A DNA stretch of 64,000 nt from Lanius collurio. Its lineage: Eukaryota > Chordata > Aves > Passeriformes > Laniidae. Below the pieces are notes generated by a model. The model did not search any database, was not told where the DNA came from, and saw only the letters and a program-made list of their open reading frames with translations. Every line of letters begins with the position of its first letter. Position 1 is the first letter of the stretch. The stretch spans positions 17,657,220-17,721,219 of the forward strand of contig JACBWW010000018.1 of assembly GCA_020086605.1 (NCBI GenBank). Reading direction: 5' to 3'. This document shows, piece after piece, positions 45,300 to 57,225 of this stretch. The position numbers and the translations under genes were made by a program.

Positions 45300-48200
45300 T
45301 TACCTTAAGAGAAATTTATATTTCCAGTGCACAAGGACCTTTTCATTATTAAATATTTTGCATTCACTAAAGATGAGCAAGATTGTAGCTAATTCTACCC
45401 TTATGTCTACACCAAACTATATTAAATCTCCTTGCTTTTTCTGTGGATCAAGGGGCATGAATACTGTTATATTCACATCCAGAGACCTGACTGGATTCCT
45501 GAACCATTCACTGTGTCTGATACTGAAGATCCAGCACAACAAACAGGGTCCAATTCTCCCTGCATCAGGCATTTTGCCTCTGCCATAGAATATGAGGAAA
45601 ATTATTCTCTATTTATGATATTTGGATATTCACAATGAAAATCTATTTTTCCCTCATTTACTGCATAGAAAATATTATCTTTCAAGTAGTTACATAACCG
45701 GCTTCTTCCAGTCTCTGTGCTTCACAGTTGATAAGTCTACTTCAGTATGTTTTTCCCCTCATTAAAAGAGTTTCTACTCTTTGCCTTCAGGGGATGTTGG
45801 AATGTCACTATCTGTCTCTGGGATAGGGCAACTTCTTCTAGAGGTTGCCCGTTGTCTCATTGGACTTCTTCAGGACAAGACTGAGAAAAGCTGAGGAATT
45901 CTCAAACTTTGTGAGAGGGTGGTGGAGCCAGCCAGTGGCTCAATCACCTTTGTGTGCCACACTGAGGCTTTCACTGTCCCAGGAGACCTTTGCAGCAGCA
46001 GGGCTGGTGGCAGCACTCTCCATCAGCACTGCTGTGTCCCCCAAAGAGGGATCAGCTGGGCTCACGCAGCTTCCCAGCAGGAGAAGTTTCCTCTGTGCAA
46101 AGGAAACCTCACTGAGCACTCAGGCCAACACAAGGCTGAGAACCTGGCCCACCAAAATGAGCTTTATGTAACCAAATGTACCTCAGTGCTTCACCCACAT
46201 TCACACTCATCCCTCCCACAAACATCACCCTCCTCTCACTTCAGGCTCTCATTTGACACCTCTCCTGCACTCCCTCATCAGCAACATTGAGGCCCCTCGA
46301 GGTAAGGGATCTGTATTTTCTTCAAAGCCTCACAAACAATAATAGCACAACATAAATAATAAATAACAGCACCAGTGATTCCATAACAAGTGGCACCAGC
46401 TTTCACAACTCATACCATAAGTGGTGTTGAGAGATCACTGAAGGATCTTAACATCAGCTCTGTTGATGTAGACAATAAAACCAACTTCAGGCTGGGGAAA
46501 GATTGATCAGAATCATTCATCTGGCTTAATATCTATAGGCTTGGGGGTCAGAACATCATTGAAATATCAGTCACAACACATATTGCTGCCAAAAAATACA
46601 GAACTGTTAATAATACACAGGACGTAAGAAATGTATGAGGCCATTTTTATACCCAGACCTCTTCTCTTGAAGTATTCCATGCCAAAATGTTTTTCAGTGT
46701 CATACCAATATAGGGAAAGCCTTTGCCCACCTTAATTTACAGAATAATTAGCATTGAAGTTTTAATTAGATCTAATCTGGGAGTGAAGTCTGTAAATCTG
46801 AACTATTGTGAAGGGGACAATGATCCGTTAAAAGTCCACCTTGTGTTCCTGTGATGACTTTTGGTACCCAAGTTACTGAACAATGTCCCACAGATGTGCC
46901 AGCTGCACTGCTGGCTGGGCTCTCCAAGGTTGTCCCCGTGTGACCTGGGAACAAAATCACTGTCATCTGCTACTTTTCTAACCTGACTGGATGGGTTTGG
47001 GGGAGCCCATGCCAGCAGCTGAGGAGAGAAGAGAGGGCAGATACCCATCCAGATGTGGAGAGATGGCTGCAACATCAGAATTATGGGTAGAGGAAAAAGA
47101 TTAGCACTCAGCTGTAAAAATTCTTGTTAGATCCTGTTCCAAATGGTTTCTATTTATCTGTATACATTTATTTGCGTAAGTGTGTACAGATATATACACA
47201 CATGAAGTTCAGTAAAAATTGTGTGTGCTGTCTCAGTCGTGCATTATCATAATCTGAAAGGGGAGTGGGGGAAAGCTTTTATCATCTACCAGGACTTTAG
47301 CCATTCTCTGAGGCAAAAATCACTCCTATCCTTGTCCAAAGTGTGACATTATTGCAAAGCTAAGGACATGCTTAAAAATCCTTGAAGGATTTTGCTTGAA
47401 ATACTTTGAAATGCACTCTGGTTTTTTATTTTGTTTAAGTTGGGATGGACAATTGACTATTGTGCTAAGGTAGATTGCATCCACAAGTCGATATCTATAA
47501 AGCCATTTAAAGGTCACTTTAACAAGTCCAGTAATAGCAAGCATTAGTGATTCTGCAAAGAAAACAGGCATTGCAAGATAAACCAGAGTGTTCTGAAAGT
47601 AACTGCTATTCTTTCTCCTCTGTGTTCCTCAACAACTCCATCCTCGTCATATCCAATCCCCTTCCAGCAGCACAGTGAGGGATGTGCCTACACACATTGC
47701 ATCCAGTGTACTGGTTTCTTTATTTTCTTCAGAATTGCTATTATGTGATGATCTTGCCCTGTCTAAAATCAACAAAACCATGGCAATTTAACACTTGTAC
47801 ACAGAGGGCTATCAATACACTAAACCCCAAAATTACCTCATATATTTATTAGATATTTAAAAAATGTGTCTGAACAAACCTGGCATTTTGCAAGAGTAGT
47901 GTTTTTTGTGGTTTATGGTGTGGGGTTTGTTCCTTTGAACTGAGCAACCCCTCACTATGAAAAGACACTGGAATGATAATATAGCCTGGGCTTTAATCCT
48001 ATATAAAATAAATGTAAAAAAGTCTTACTTATAGTCATCCTCTTAAGTGCAGTTGGTACTTCTGACAGCGATACCTAGACTGAAAGTTCCTGCAAGCATA
48101 GTTGCATAAATATATCTCTAATTACTCAGCTTTTATATAGCCTCTGGTTTCCAGAAAGAATAAGAAATGTGACACATGATCAGGACTGCAAGTGTTTTTT

Positions 48201-49099
48201 CAAAGTTGGATTAATTAACATCATCTCAAAACCAGAAAGAACAAAGCTACCAGGTATATGGAACATTAATCACATCACTAGTAATTAGTGCTAGAATACA
48301 CAAAAAAAAGACAAAATGAGGCCATAAGAAATCAGTCTAATCCAACTACAATTTGCCAGAAATACTGAAAGAAGTAAGATTTAAAATTGTGAAACTACAC
48401 AATTTTTTAAAAATGCATAGAAGGATGGGTAGGCCTTCTTAACCTCAGCAAGTCCAGTTATACCCAAGGACATGAACTGGGAACTGATTTTTTGAAGCAC
48501 AAGAGAACCAACCTTTCAGGTTCTCAAACAGTTCACAGCCTGATCTCTGCAAATGTATTCCTATGAATGAATGTTATCTCAATGCATATGAATAGATTCG
48601 AACTCAGCCATTGCAAAGCCAACTGTTTGCTCTGCATTGTTTGTTGTACTTCATTAGTCACCTAAAGCCCATACATCTGAGCAGAGTTTACAGCTGCTGC
48701 TGCCTCGTGCCATTCCTTGGAAAGTGGTGACTGTTCCCAGCCATACACGGCAAGCAGACAGGGCTCAGCATGAGCAACTGGCCAAAGCTGCTCTCTCTAG
48801 GCCAGCAATATGGAAACAGGAATGAAGCCAATTTCTTTTGCCAGTATGAGACCACCTTTTTCCTCCTGGGATGTATAAGTTTTATTTCTAACAAAAGTCT
48901 GGCTTTTCGTCATTTAGACTCTGAGTCAAGAAAGCCCTAAAGTTTACTAAACAGTAGTGGAATGGTATTGTTAAACATCTGGCTGAATCAGGGCTTCTGT
49001 GTCTATATTGTAATGCAGCTTTTATCAAAGAACCTAAAAATAAAATCCCTGCAAGTAAAAGAGATTTTTTCTACACTTGTAGCTTATTGGTTTTCAGCA
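45300..49099. other. Non-coding stretch, G+C-richer at 45880-46290
   Basis: Two overlapping plus frames of 108 and 123 codons lie in the G+C-richer part (45845-46290); neither is recognisable. The rest is plain A+T-rich DNA. Confidence 0.55.
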
Positions 49100-49225
49100 G
49101 ATAACCTCTTAGTTCCAATATTAATTTAAAAGAAAAAAGGCTAAGATACAATCAGCCTAAAAGCAATTAGCCAAATTATTTAATGGATTAATATAAATTA
49201 CATTGTTTAATTACAAGATCAAACA
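49100..49225. promoter_or_regulatory. TAAT-rich candidate homeodomain element
   Basis: Many homeodomain-type words occur: ATTAATTT near 49119, GCAATTAGCC at 49164-49173, GGATTAATAT at 49185-49194 and GTTTAATTAC at 49205-49214. In A+T-rich DNA this is only mildly surprising. Confidence 0.25.
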
Positions 49226-51779
49226 AAAAAATGCTGGTTTCAATTAGACCAACTCAAACTAGTGGTGAAGTAAGGAAACCAACTGATTTTTTTGAATGCT
49301 GCCATCCAATTCTCTTCCAAAAAGGCTAGATTAACTACATGAAGACATAAAAATTTACAAGAATGACAAGCCACTACAGAAATACTCTCAAATACAATTT
49401 TTTTAGCTATTCATCAATTTGGATTTTACTACCAAAACTTGCAATAATCGTAATAAAGTGCACAGAGAGGTGGAGGGCAAATGAGAGAGGTAAGGAAAGA
49501 TATAATTCCAGATCAGAACCAGATGCTATCTGGTTCCTGCACAAAGACAGTCCTCTTCGTGTAAAAGTGTTTATTCCTCTTAGCTTTAAAACTCTGCATT
49601 ACTGTTGGACTTGTGACCAACCCACCTCACTGACCTTTTCTGCACTTCTTTCCCCACACTGCACTGTCCTCTTTCCTTTCTGCATGGTCCTATTGCACAT
49701 CATAGCCTGGTCTTTTTCGGGTGCTGTCCACAAAGTCTGATATCTCCATCTGTAACTCCCTGTCTTATCCATCCTCATGTTTGTTCTTCTCCAGTTTCTA
49801 TATCAATTAATCTCCCCTCCCCATGATCTGCTCTAATTGGCACTTACCTCTGTAATTGTGTTATTTAGGGTGCCTCTTTGCATGAAAAATGCTACGAAGT
49901 GAGGTCTTTTATCAAGGCTACTCTTCATGAGGGAAATATCAAAGAGCCTAAACTAGAACAGTCCAGCAAGAAGATGCATATCCCCAGCTGATGTTCCCCA
50001 CTGGCATTCCAGAGCATCATTTCCATGAGGGACCCAGACAACAGTTTTGCTGCCAAATACCATCCCAGCTGAATGAACTGCTTCTTCTTGCCTATATCCA
50101 CGTGCCCCTCCCTGCTGTGGGTCAGCACACCACTTCTCCTGCCTGAATGAAACCATCACCAGCCACACACAACCTGTGTGTCAGTCCTGCTTCTCTCCCA
50201 GGGCACCAGGTGTAGCTGCAGCAATGAGAAGGAGCAAGGCAGCAGGTGGGCTTCAGGGCTCTTCCCTGCTCCCCCTCTCACCAAGGACTGTCTCTGCCCT
50301 CTAAGCAAAAGTACTGCCAGAGCCATCTAAACCTGAGCCACAGAAGCCTCATGAGGAGCGTGACTCTGCCTGCACCCAGAACAAGGGATTCTGCCTTTAG
50401 ACTGTGCAGAAAGAAGCACCTGACTGTTTGATTAGTATTTTGTGTGCTGCTTTGAAGCTCTCTGCAGAGCCTGGGTCCTTGGCCCAGCACAGCTTGCTTC
50501 CTACCCTTTCAACATTACAGCACTGGTTGTTCCATCACAATCTGTCCTCCCACCCATTAACCAGGGATGCAAAAGAAACTCAGGCTAAAAATGAATGTGC
50601 CCATCATAAGAAGAAGCTTAAATCATCACCTGCCTAATGCATTTGCAGAAAAGAACAATTGTAGGACATGAAGTATCACATATACATAGCAAACAGCATG
50701 ACCTTCACTATGGTCCTGCTTGCTGAAATTAAGGATACCATCTCAGAAATCTCACATCTTCTACCCCAACAAACTTCCAAAACAAAAGACAAAATAAAAT
50801 GTGGGGATAGGAGGAAGGACAGCAAAGAGCTGCTGTGGCCAAGCTGATGGAGGCCACCAGAGCCAGGTCCAGGGCTCTGACAGCCAGCACTGAACTGCTT
50901 GGCACTGACATCGCACAGTGCACAGGCTTAACAAGTTGGATTTCCCTCTACAGATAAGAGCAATCCAGATAAAGAATAAAACTAGCTCTTTATTGAGGAT
51001 TTTCTTTCACCAAGATGTAACAAAATGCCAAACATCACATGTTTTCAACACTGCTTTCCAATACAATCCAAGAAATATCTTCCCTTAAAGCCACCATCTG
51101 TATGAGCACAGCAGATTGATGACAGTGTTGTTTTGGCAAGGGCTGGCACCACAGTTCAGGTGAGCACTGAATTCACCCTAATTTTAAAGGCATTTATGGT
51201 TTTTATAGGGTCTTGAGGCCTATCAGGGATGGTTCATCAGAACTGTTTCATACAGGAGGTTTTAGGGATTTTCATGGGCTGCATGTGAAATGAATACAAA
51301 AGGTTGTTAAAATGTAAATGAATCATTTGGCCCTAGGAGCCAGTGGAGATATTTCTCCAGCCAGCTTGTGACCTGAAAACTTCATATTAAGTTTGTTAAG
51401 CTTGTGCAAAATATAATCAATAAAAATATTTAAAACAAAAAACTCTCAAATCTAAATTATAATTTCCCTTTTATTCAATGTTCATTATTTGGGCTTCTGT
51501 TCAGGGGGGAGCAGAGGCTCTGGATGGAAGGGGGTAGTATGTGTGTGCAAGAGGGAAATCACAAATAGAGCAAGTAAAACATCTCCAGCCAGACTAAGCC
51601 AACAGGAATTATGCTAACTTGCTCCTGTGAGTCTGTATGTTGTGTTGGTTTTACTCCACTCTTTGTATCCACAACAATGTGAGGATGTTGCTCTACAGAA
51701 ATCCCTGCACAGCCAGGACCAGGGGATTGCTGCTGGTTTCAGCTCCTGAGCTCTGCAGGCAAAAAAAAATCCAAGCTTG
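49226..51779. other. Non-coding stretch, nothing recognised
   Basis: A 125-codon frame at 49363-49740 and smaller overlapping frames at 49925-50637 are unrecognised. No repeat family seen. Confidence 0.55.
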
Positions 51780-51905
51780 AGCTCGCTGCAGCTCTAATTA
51801 AAAATAAAGTACGGATGACTCATTTCACTGCTTATTGTTAATGGTTAAGCTACTGGAAGAAGCCCTACCGGAGCTCCTCCGGACCCAGCGGACTCCTGTG
51901 CTGCT
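51780..51905. promoter_or_regulatory. Candidate regulatory block with AP-1 and palindrome
   Basis: TAATTA at 51796-51801 is followed by a perfect AP-1 site TGACTCA at 51816-51822 and by TGTTAATGGTTAAG, which has HNF1-like halves, near 51837-51850. A palindrome CCGGAGCTCCTCCGG (arms CCGGAG and CTCCGG, 3-base loop) lies at 51868-51882. CpGs are retained. Inferred enhancer. Confidence 0.35.
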
Positions 51906-53306
51906 CTAGCAGGGAGTGCATTTTGTTGAGAGCTGGAGTTCTGGTCACAGGTTAACAAGGACCATTTAGGGCCCTATAGCCAGAAAAGTTATTTGCAATA
52001 TATCAAAACAGAGATTTACACTGGAGGAGGCAACAGGGAAATAAACACACACATACAGTGCAATTACAGTAATTTCTTCTTGCATGGGACAGTATTTTCA
52101 CCCACTGCTTCCAGCCCAGAGGTGAAGGACAGTTTCCACTGCAGTGAAAATTGAAAGCAACAGAAGTGGCACTGCACAGATGTCTATTTTTGTGCCATGC
52201 TCAACTCAAAATGAGGCGGGCTTACTGGACCTGATACTCATGTTCACGGTAACACTTTTATCTTTGCTGCTAAACTCAGAGAAAATGATATGTAAATGCA
52301 AGTATGTCCCAAATATTTCACCAGGATCTATCACTGTGGATCCTGTTTTTGCTGGTATTCCTCATTTCACCTTCCTCTAAAAGCTGAAAATGTTAGACCA
52401 TTATCAGAGGTATAAAAGCATGGTTTTCTATTACATCTGCAGTGCAGTTACCTGAGCCAACAGCGAGCGAGTTTGTTCCACATATCAGAACCACAACAGC
52501 ATTAGTACAGACCTCCACAGATGCTACTCTACTTTAAATTCACCCTCACCATAAACTCGGGAATAGCTCTCAGGAAAGGCAACCCTACAGTGGACAGTCA
52601 AGCCAGCTCATTTGCTCTTAGCCTCATCCTCTCTAGGCTGCATTGCACCCATGGCAGTGCAGACCTTCTTCATCACAGAGGCAGAACCTCATCCTCTCTA
52701 GAATGCACATAACTGCACTGGGGAAGGCCTGGAGCACACAGTTTTAGGTGCCTTTCTGTCATAATGACATTAATAAATGAATTTACTGTAAATAAAGTTT
52801 CCTTCATGTATCTGATTTCCTTAGGTATTCATTCATCTGGAGTGACTTGTGTTTTATACATCAAGAATTCTTTATTTTTAAAAATGCTGAGAACAATAAT
52901 TCAGTATCTGACATTTCATCACTGTCATACTTCAAAGTTATGATCTGCTATTAGCAAATGCATTAGTCCATTTATATTTTATATTCTCCTTCTCCTAAAG
53001 GTTTTAAAGATATTTTGGTAACGTTCTCCCTTCATAGATGGTATTGCTTGAGAGAGAAAACATTTCCAACATGATCAAGAGTTACAGAGTGGGCTATCTA
53101 TAGCAGAACCTATTGTATTAACAAGACAAGATTTGTTTTAAGTTCAATGGAGAAAAGACACCTTTGAATTTGAGAAGTTAAAGGGTGTTGCATTACCTAG
53201 GCACAATAGGGTAAGTTAATGATGAAGTTTCAGTTTTAACTTGGAAACTGCTGGGTTTTGTAGGCTTCAGCCTGTCGCTAATAGGTATATTTTAACGAGA
53301 TACATG
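51906..53306. other. Non-coding stretch with a short direct repeat
   Basis: CCTCATCCTCTCTAG occurs exactly at 52622-52636 and 52687-52701. Otherwise nothing recognised; the frames here are under 80 codons. Confidence 0.55.
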
Positions 53307-53362
53307 GGGATTTAGGGGAACAACTCCCATTATTGTTAATGGGATTCACACAGCTAAATCCC
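53307..53362. repeat. 56-bp imperfect palindrome, amniote repeat relic
   Basis: Outer arms GGGATTTAG (53307-53315) and CTAAATCCC (53354-53362) and inner arms TCCCATTA (53325-53332) and TAATGGGA (53337-53344) are exact complements sharing one centre at 53334/53335. The order matches an old amniote repeat of the form GGGATTTAGGCACCTAACTC then CCATTG...CAATGGG and back. Sequence between the arms has decayed on both sides. Family name not assigned. Confidence 0.65.
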
Positions 53363-53404
53363 TGTGCTGGAAATGTTTCTTGTAATATGTCTTTAATACA
53401 GCCT

Positions 53405-53437
53405 CTGTGTGTGTGCACACACATGTATGTGTGTGTC
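53405..53437 (+). repeat. Short TG/CA microsatellite
   Basis: Interrupted (TG)n and (CA)n units that partly form an inverted repeat (TGTGTGTG then CACACACA). Confidence 0.85.
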
Positions 53438-54832
53438 TAGTTAATGGTTAAATGTATAAATAGGAACATTAGACTTCCAAGTGTTACTCTTTCATTCCAT
53501 GGTGTATAACTAAAGTGGAAGCAAAATACAAGCCCTGAAAGTGTGATTTTTTCACAGCAGTTGGTAAACCTGCTCTGAATGTTTGGCAGGAACAAGGACA
53601 TCACATCAGTTGCACACTTGTGGGCTCACAGGAGTGAGGTTTGCATCCCTCCTGCACTTTGCTGTGTATTAAGGAAGGGTGACTTTTGTCCAGTCACTCT
53701 TCTATTTCCAACTAGATCCGAGGCAGACGAAGGCTACTGAGACTCAGTGATACCTGGGATCAGTGTGCATTGAACTGGACATGAAATGTGTGAAATGGCT
53801 GTGTCCTGCTGATGTGTTGCTGAGCAGCTGCAGGCTCCTGGGGTAGCAACCTCTGTGGAACCTGGATTGCTCCTGGAGAAAAGCTGGGCCTGTGCACTGG
53901 AGAGCTGGTTTACCTGCACATGGCTACTACAGCTGCAGCAAATGAATTGCAACACTTCTGTGAAGAGTTTTCTGAATAAAAGAGAGTTTAATTTTAGAAA
54001 CATGAAGTACTCTCATATTATTACCCTCCAGGTGGTAGGCAATACATGGAGGAAGAAGTCAACCTAAAAGAGACACCACAAGAAAAGAAACGTGATTATC
54101 TGAGGGGCCAAGCAGCACCTCGAAACAGAGCAAACACACTCCATCAAAAGGAGTGGCCACCAGGATGCTGGATTTTCAGAAGTACACCTGAGGGCACAGC
54201 AGAACTGAGACTTGAATTTGTACAGAGAGCTGAACATTGAGGGATGAAAAGAAAAACAGAAAGTTAAAACTTTTTTTCCTTACCATTGAATCAGTAAAAA
54301 ACAATTAGGAGCAAGCCAAAGTCAGGTGTCAAAAATAATATCTAAAACACTGGAATACCAAATAAAGGTATTTGATGTGAAGCATCAACCAAAACAGAAT
54401 GAAACTATGCAGAGTGGATAGGGCTTATGGGTGGGGAAAAAAAAGCAATTAGAAATTTTATATTCATAGCTGAAAGCAGTGACATGCACATGCAAAGGCT
54501 CACAGGAAAAAGAAATGCTATCCAGTGGAAACATGTGTCCAGACAAAAAGGGCAGCTGAACAAGCCCCCAGATTTGGAAAACAATGACAAGTACAAGAGC
54601 ATGAGGAGGATGTACTTTCTAGAGGAGACAAGAGCCAACAAATAAAGGTTTCATGACACAGAATATGGAAGGCAAAAAAGACAATGGATGTCCTTAGTGA
54701 GGGTGGAAAACAGGACTCTGTGTCCCAGTGACAGAGACATCCAAGAAAGAATAAGCAAATGAACACGCACTGATTTTGGGTACAGAGATTTCCAGTGATA
54801 ATTAAGACATTTACTAAGGTCTGTAGCCCATT
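53438..54832. other. Non-coding stretch, nothing recognised
   Basis: Overlapping frames at 54405-54976 (152 codons minus, 72 plus) come from an A/G-rich plus strand and resemble no known protein. Confidence 0.55.
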
Positions 54833-54848
54833 AAAAAAAAAAAAAAAA
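54833..54848 (+). repeat. Poly-A tract (16 A)
   Basis: Uninterrupted A16. No flanking target-site duplication or recognisable retroposed body. Confidence 0.9.
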
Positions 54849-55279
54849 CAACAGGACATGTGACCTGAAGAAAAGGCTACTGCCCATGCTGCTGGCCTAT
54901 TTGTGCCTATAACATGATCAGTGAACAACTTGCTTTCATCTGTATGAGACAAGTGGTAATTTAACTCCTGAAGCACTGATAGGCATCAGTCTTATGACTA
55001 AACAATGGGGTCACAGAAGAATATTCACCTACATGCAGAGGAGTCAAAGAAAATAAACAATATTTCTGATTTAGAGTGACTTCTGTCCCACTTGTGAACA
55101 TGCAACTGTCAAACAATGACCAGGCTGAAAACATGAAAGACATTTTTAGAGAGATCCATCTCTCAGGAGCTCTTAACGCCTGTCTCAGATATCAGAATAC
55201 CTGAAGCAGGTATCCTCTTGTTACCTTCAGAGAATTTAAAATGTAAATTGAATCTAGCCTAAGAGAGGGTTTTTATCAC
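54849..55279. other. Non-coding stretch, nothing recognised
   Basis: Plain sequence leading into the relic at 55280. Confidence 0.5.
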
Positions 55280-55355
55280 TATTTGTACAGCATCTAGCAC
55301 TGGCATTAGTCCTGAGAAACACTTCTGATTGTTGGTGTGCTACAAACAAGTAAAA
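55280..55355 (+). repeat. MIR/L2-type 3' tail relic
   Basis: ATTTGTACAGCATCTAGCAC at 55281-55300, then ATTAGTCCTGAGAAACACTT near 55305-55324, then TGTGCTACAAACAAGTAA at 55336-55353, follow a common sauropsid SINE/LINE tail that reads TTTGTACAGCGCCTAGCACA, then GGTCCTGGTCC, then GCGCTACCGCAATACAAATAA. Agreement in order and spacing over 75 bases is good. Confidence 0.6.
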
Positions 55356-56431
55356 AAGAAAATATTTTAAAATAAACCAGGTACCTATTGCCCTAAAAGT
55401 TTGCCGTTATCCCTCTGACATGTCTGTCTTTTAATGCTGAAAGTGTGGAAGGGTCCTTCGTTGTGGCTGTAAACCCAGCAGAACAGGACTGCAGCCTAGA
55501 CCTGCCATAACACCCACATAAGTGAGCCACCTTCTGGGATAAAATATTCCCATTGCACCACTGTTGCTCTCCTATTCTGGATAATTTATTAAATATGAAC
55601 TGAATAAGGAAAGAAGTTACTCTACAGCCTGATGGTTAGGGCAGTGACACAAAAAGAGACACGTTAAATCCCTGACTCAAAACGCAGCCGTTTAACCTGC
55701 AGCTCCTGGGCTGGCTGGGTGTGCTGGCCAGAGCCTGTCCTGGGTCCTGCTGGCAGCAGCAACTGCTACAGGGCCTTGTTAGTGCCACCTGCCAATGATT
55801 CCAGCAATTACTGGAATGGCAAGTGTTCTCCAGCAGCCCGAATTTATTTTGATAATGCATGTGCTTAGTATAAAGATTTACAAAATGGATTCGGACCTGT
55901 CTACAGCAATCACCAAAATGAATGTATTTTGACCCTTCAAAGTGAAAAAGATTCTGTCTTATTTTACTTTGCTGGTTCCTTCTGCAAACTTCAATTTTGA
56001 TTTGAATGCCATATTCATTTTGATAACAGATCACTCTTCTACTTCCATATCTCACTGCCAAATGGGACTCACCTGTTATCTCTGATTGCAGGCAATTTGA
56101 ACTTAAAACAAGCCTGTCTATCACCTACTGTTTTAACAGCTGATTAATTAGGGCTACAGGGATCCTGTGGAGAGCTTTATCTGAAGAGCGGCTCAACCAT
56201 TAGTAGAAGAAACTTCCTTGTACACTCCTAGCTCAGATAACAAAGTAAGATAATAGTTCACAATCCTCCTCCAGCTAATACAAATAGAGGCACTCCCTCT
56301 TATCCTAACACATGAGTCAAACAAATCCCCTTGATATAGTACTATAGTGCTGAATTCTCCAATGTTTCTGAAAATGAGTATCAGACAACATGATATATTG
56401 TTAACCAAAATGTTACTAACAAGGATAAATT
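55356..56431. other. Non-coding stretch with a 162-codon chance frame
   Basis: The longest open frame of the window, 55636-56124 on the minus strand, encodes no recognisable protein and has no obvious promoter, splice or polyadenylation context. Confidence 0.55.
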
Positions 56432-56502
56432 GCCTCTCTTCATTTCCCCTTCTGCCTTTTTATTCTCTCTTACTCTTTTTTCCCTTTTTTTTTTTTTTTT
56501 TT
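56432..56502 (+). repeat. Long pyrimidine-rich tract ending in T18
   Basis: About 67 of 71 bases are C or T, ending in an 18-T run at 56485-56502. Such tracts can form triplex DNA and are prone to length change. Confidence 0.85.
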
Positions 56503-57119
56503 AATTAACATTGAAAGTAGCCAGTTCCTAAAGAAATATGAGGATGCACAGTGGCCCTGTTCCCATTTTGGGCTACCACTGCCAGCTAATGAATACTGTC
56601 TTTGCCTTGAACATACTTTAACTCACTCCTTAGTATTCTTTTGGATGATTGGTGATCTAGACCATAAGAAATTCACCATTTTTTAAGTGTTTACTCCTCT
56701 AAATTAATTTCAACAACATTTCAGCATCTTGCCCATGAACTGTCCTTATCTTTTCCTATCAATTTGGAACCTATACAGATCTCTATAAGGCAGATCCAGA
56801 CATCCAATGCATCAATAGCAGGGCTCAGTTGTACAAGGCAGTGTAATGCTCCTGAAGCCAAAATACAGGTTGGTTTCAACAGTGATTAAACAAATTAACA
56901 TGAAGAAAGGCCTGTCAAGTATGAATGACACACTGGATCAGCGGCAAAATGCATCTAAGGAATTCTTTAAATCCTTGGCTTCCAGAATGTGGCTTCCTTA
57001 AAAATTCACTACTAGCCAGCCTCACTGAAGGCAATTATCTGGGAAAGTGGCATTTTGTCAAAACAGACCCATAGACTCATACAGACTCACAATCCTGATG
57101 CTGACTACAGGGGCTTTAA
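56503..57119. other. Non-coding stretch, nothing recognised
   Basis: Ordinary sequence. Confidence 0.5.
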
Positions 57120-57225
57120 TTACAGTTAAAAACCCAACAAATGAAATGACAAAAAACCCAACGCCTAATTTCTTGCCCCCCTCCCAAACAACCCAACCAA
57201 AATCCAAAAATCAAGAAACAAAAGG
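57120..57225 (+). repeat. A/C-rich low-complexity tract
   Basis: AAAACCC, AACCCAACC and AAAATCC words dominate, giving a Thr/Asn/Pro/Lys-rich 61-codon frame that is a composition artefact. Confidence 0.7.

Noticed and set aside
48594..48606. GATTCGAACTC, like a reversed tRNA B box
   Set aside because: No A box at the right distance and no cloverleaf can be drawn.
52741..52760. GTTTTAGGTGCCTTTCTGTC as another amniote repeat edge
   Set aside because: Only about ten bases agree with the remembered pattern.
54833..54848. Poly-A run as the tail of a processed pseudogene
   Set aside because: No recognisable gene body upstream and no target-site duplication; the same holds for the other poly-A runs.
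55636..56124. 162-codon minus-strand open frame, longest in the window
   Set aside because: Length is about what chance predicts for this composition and span, and the translation has no recognisable domain.
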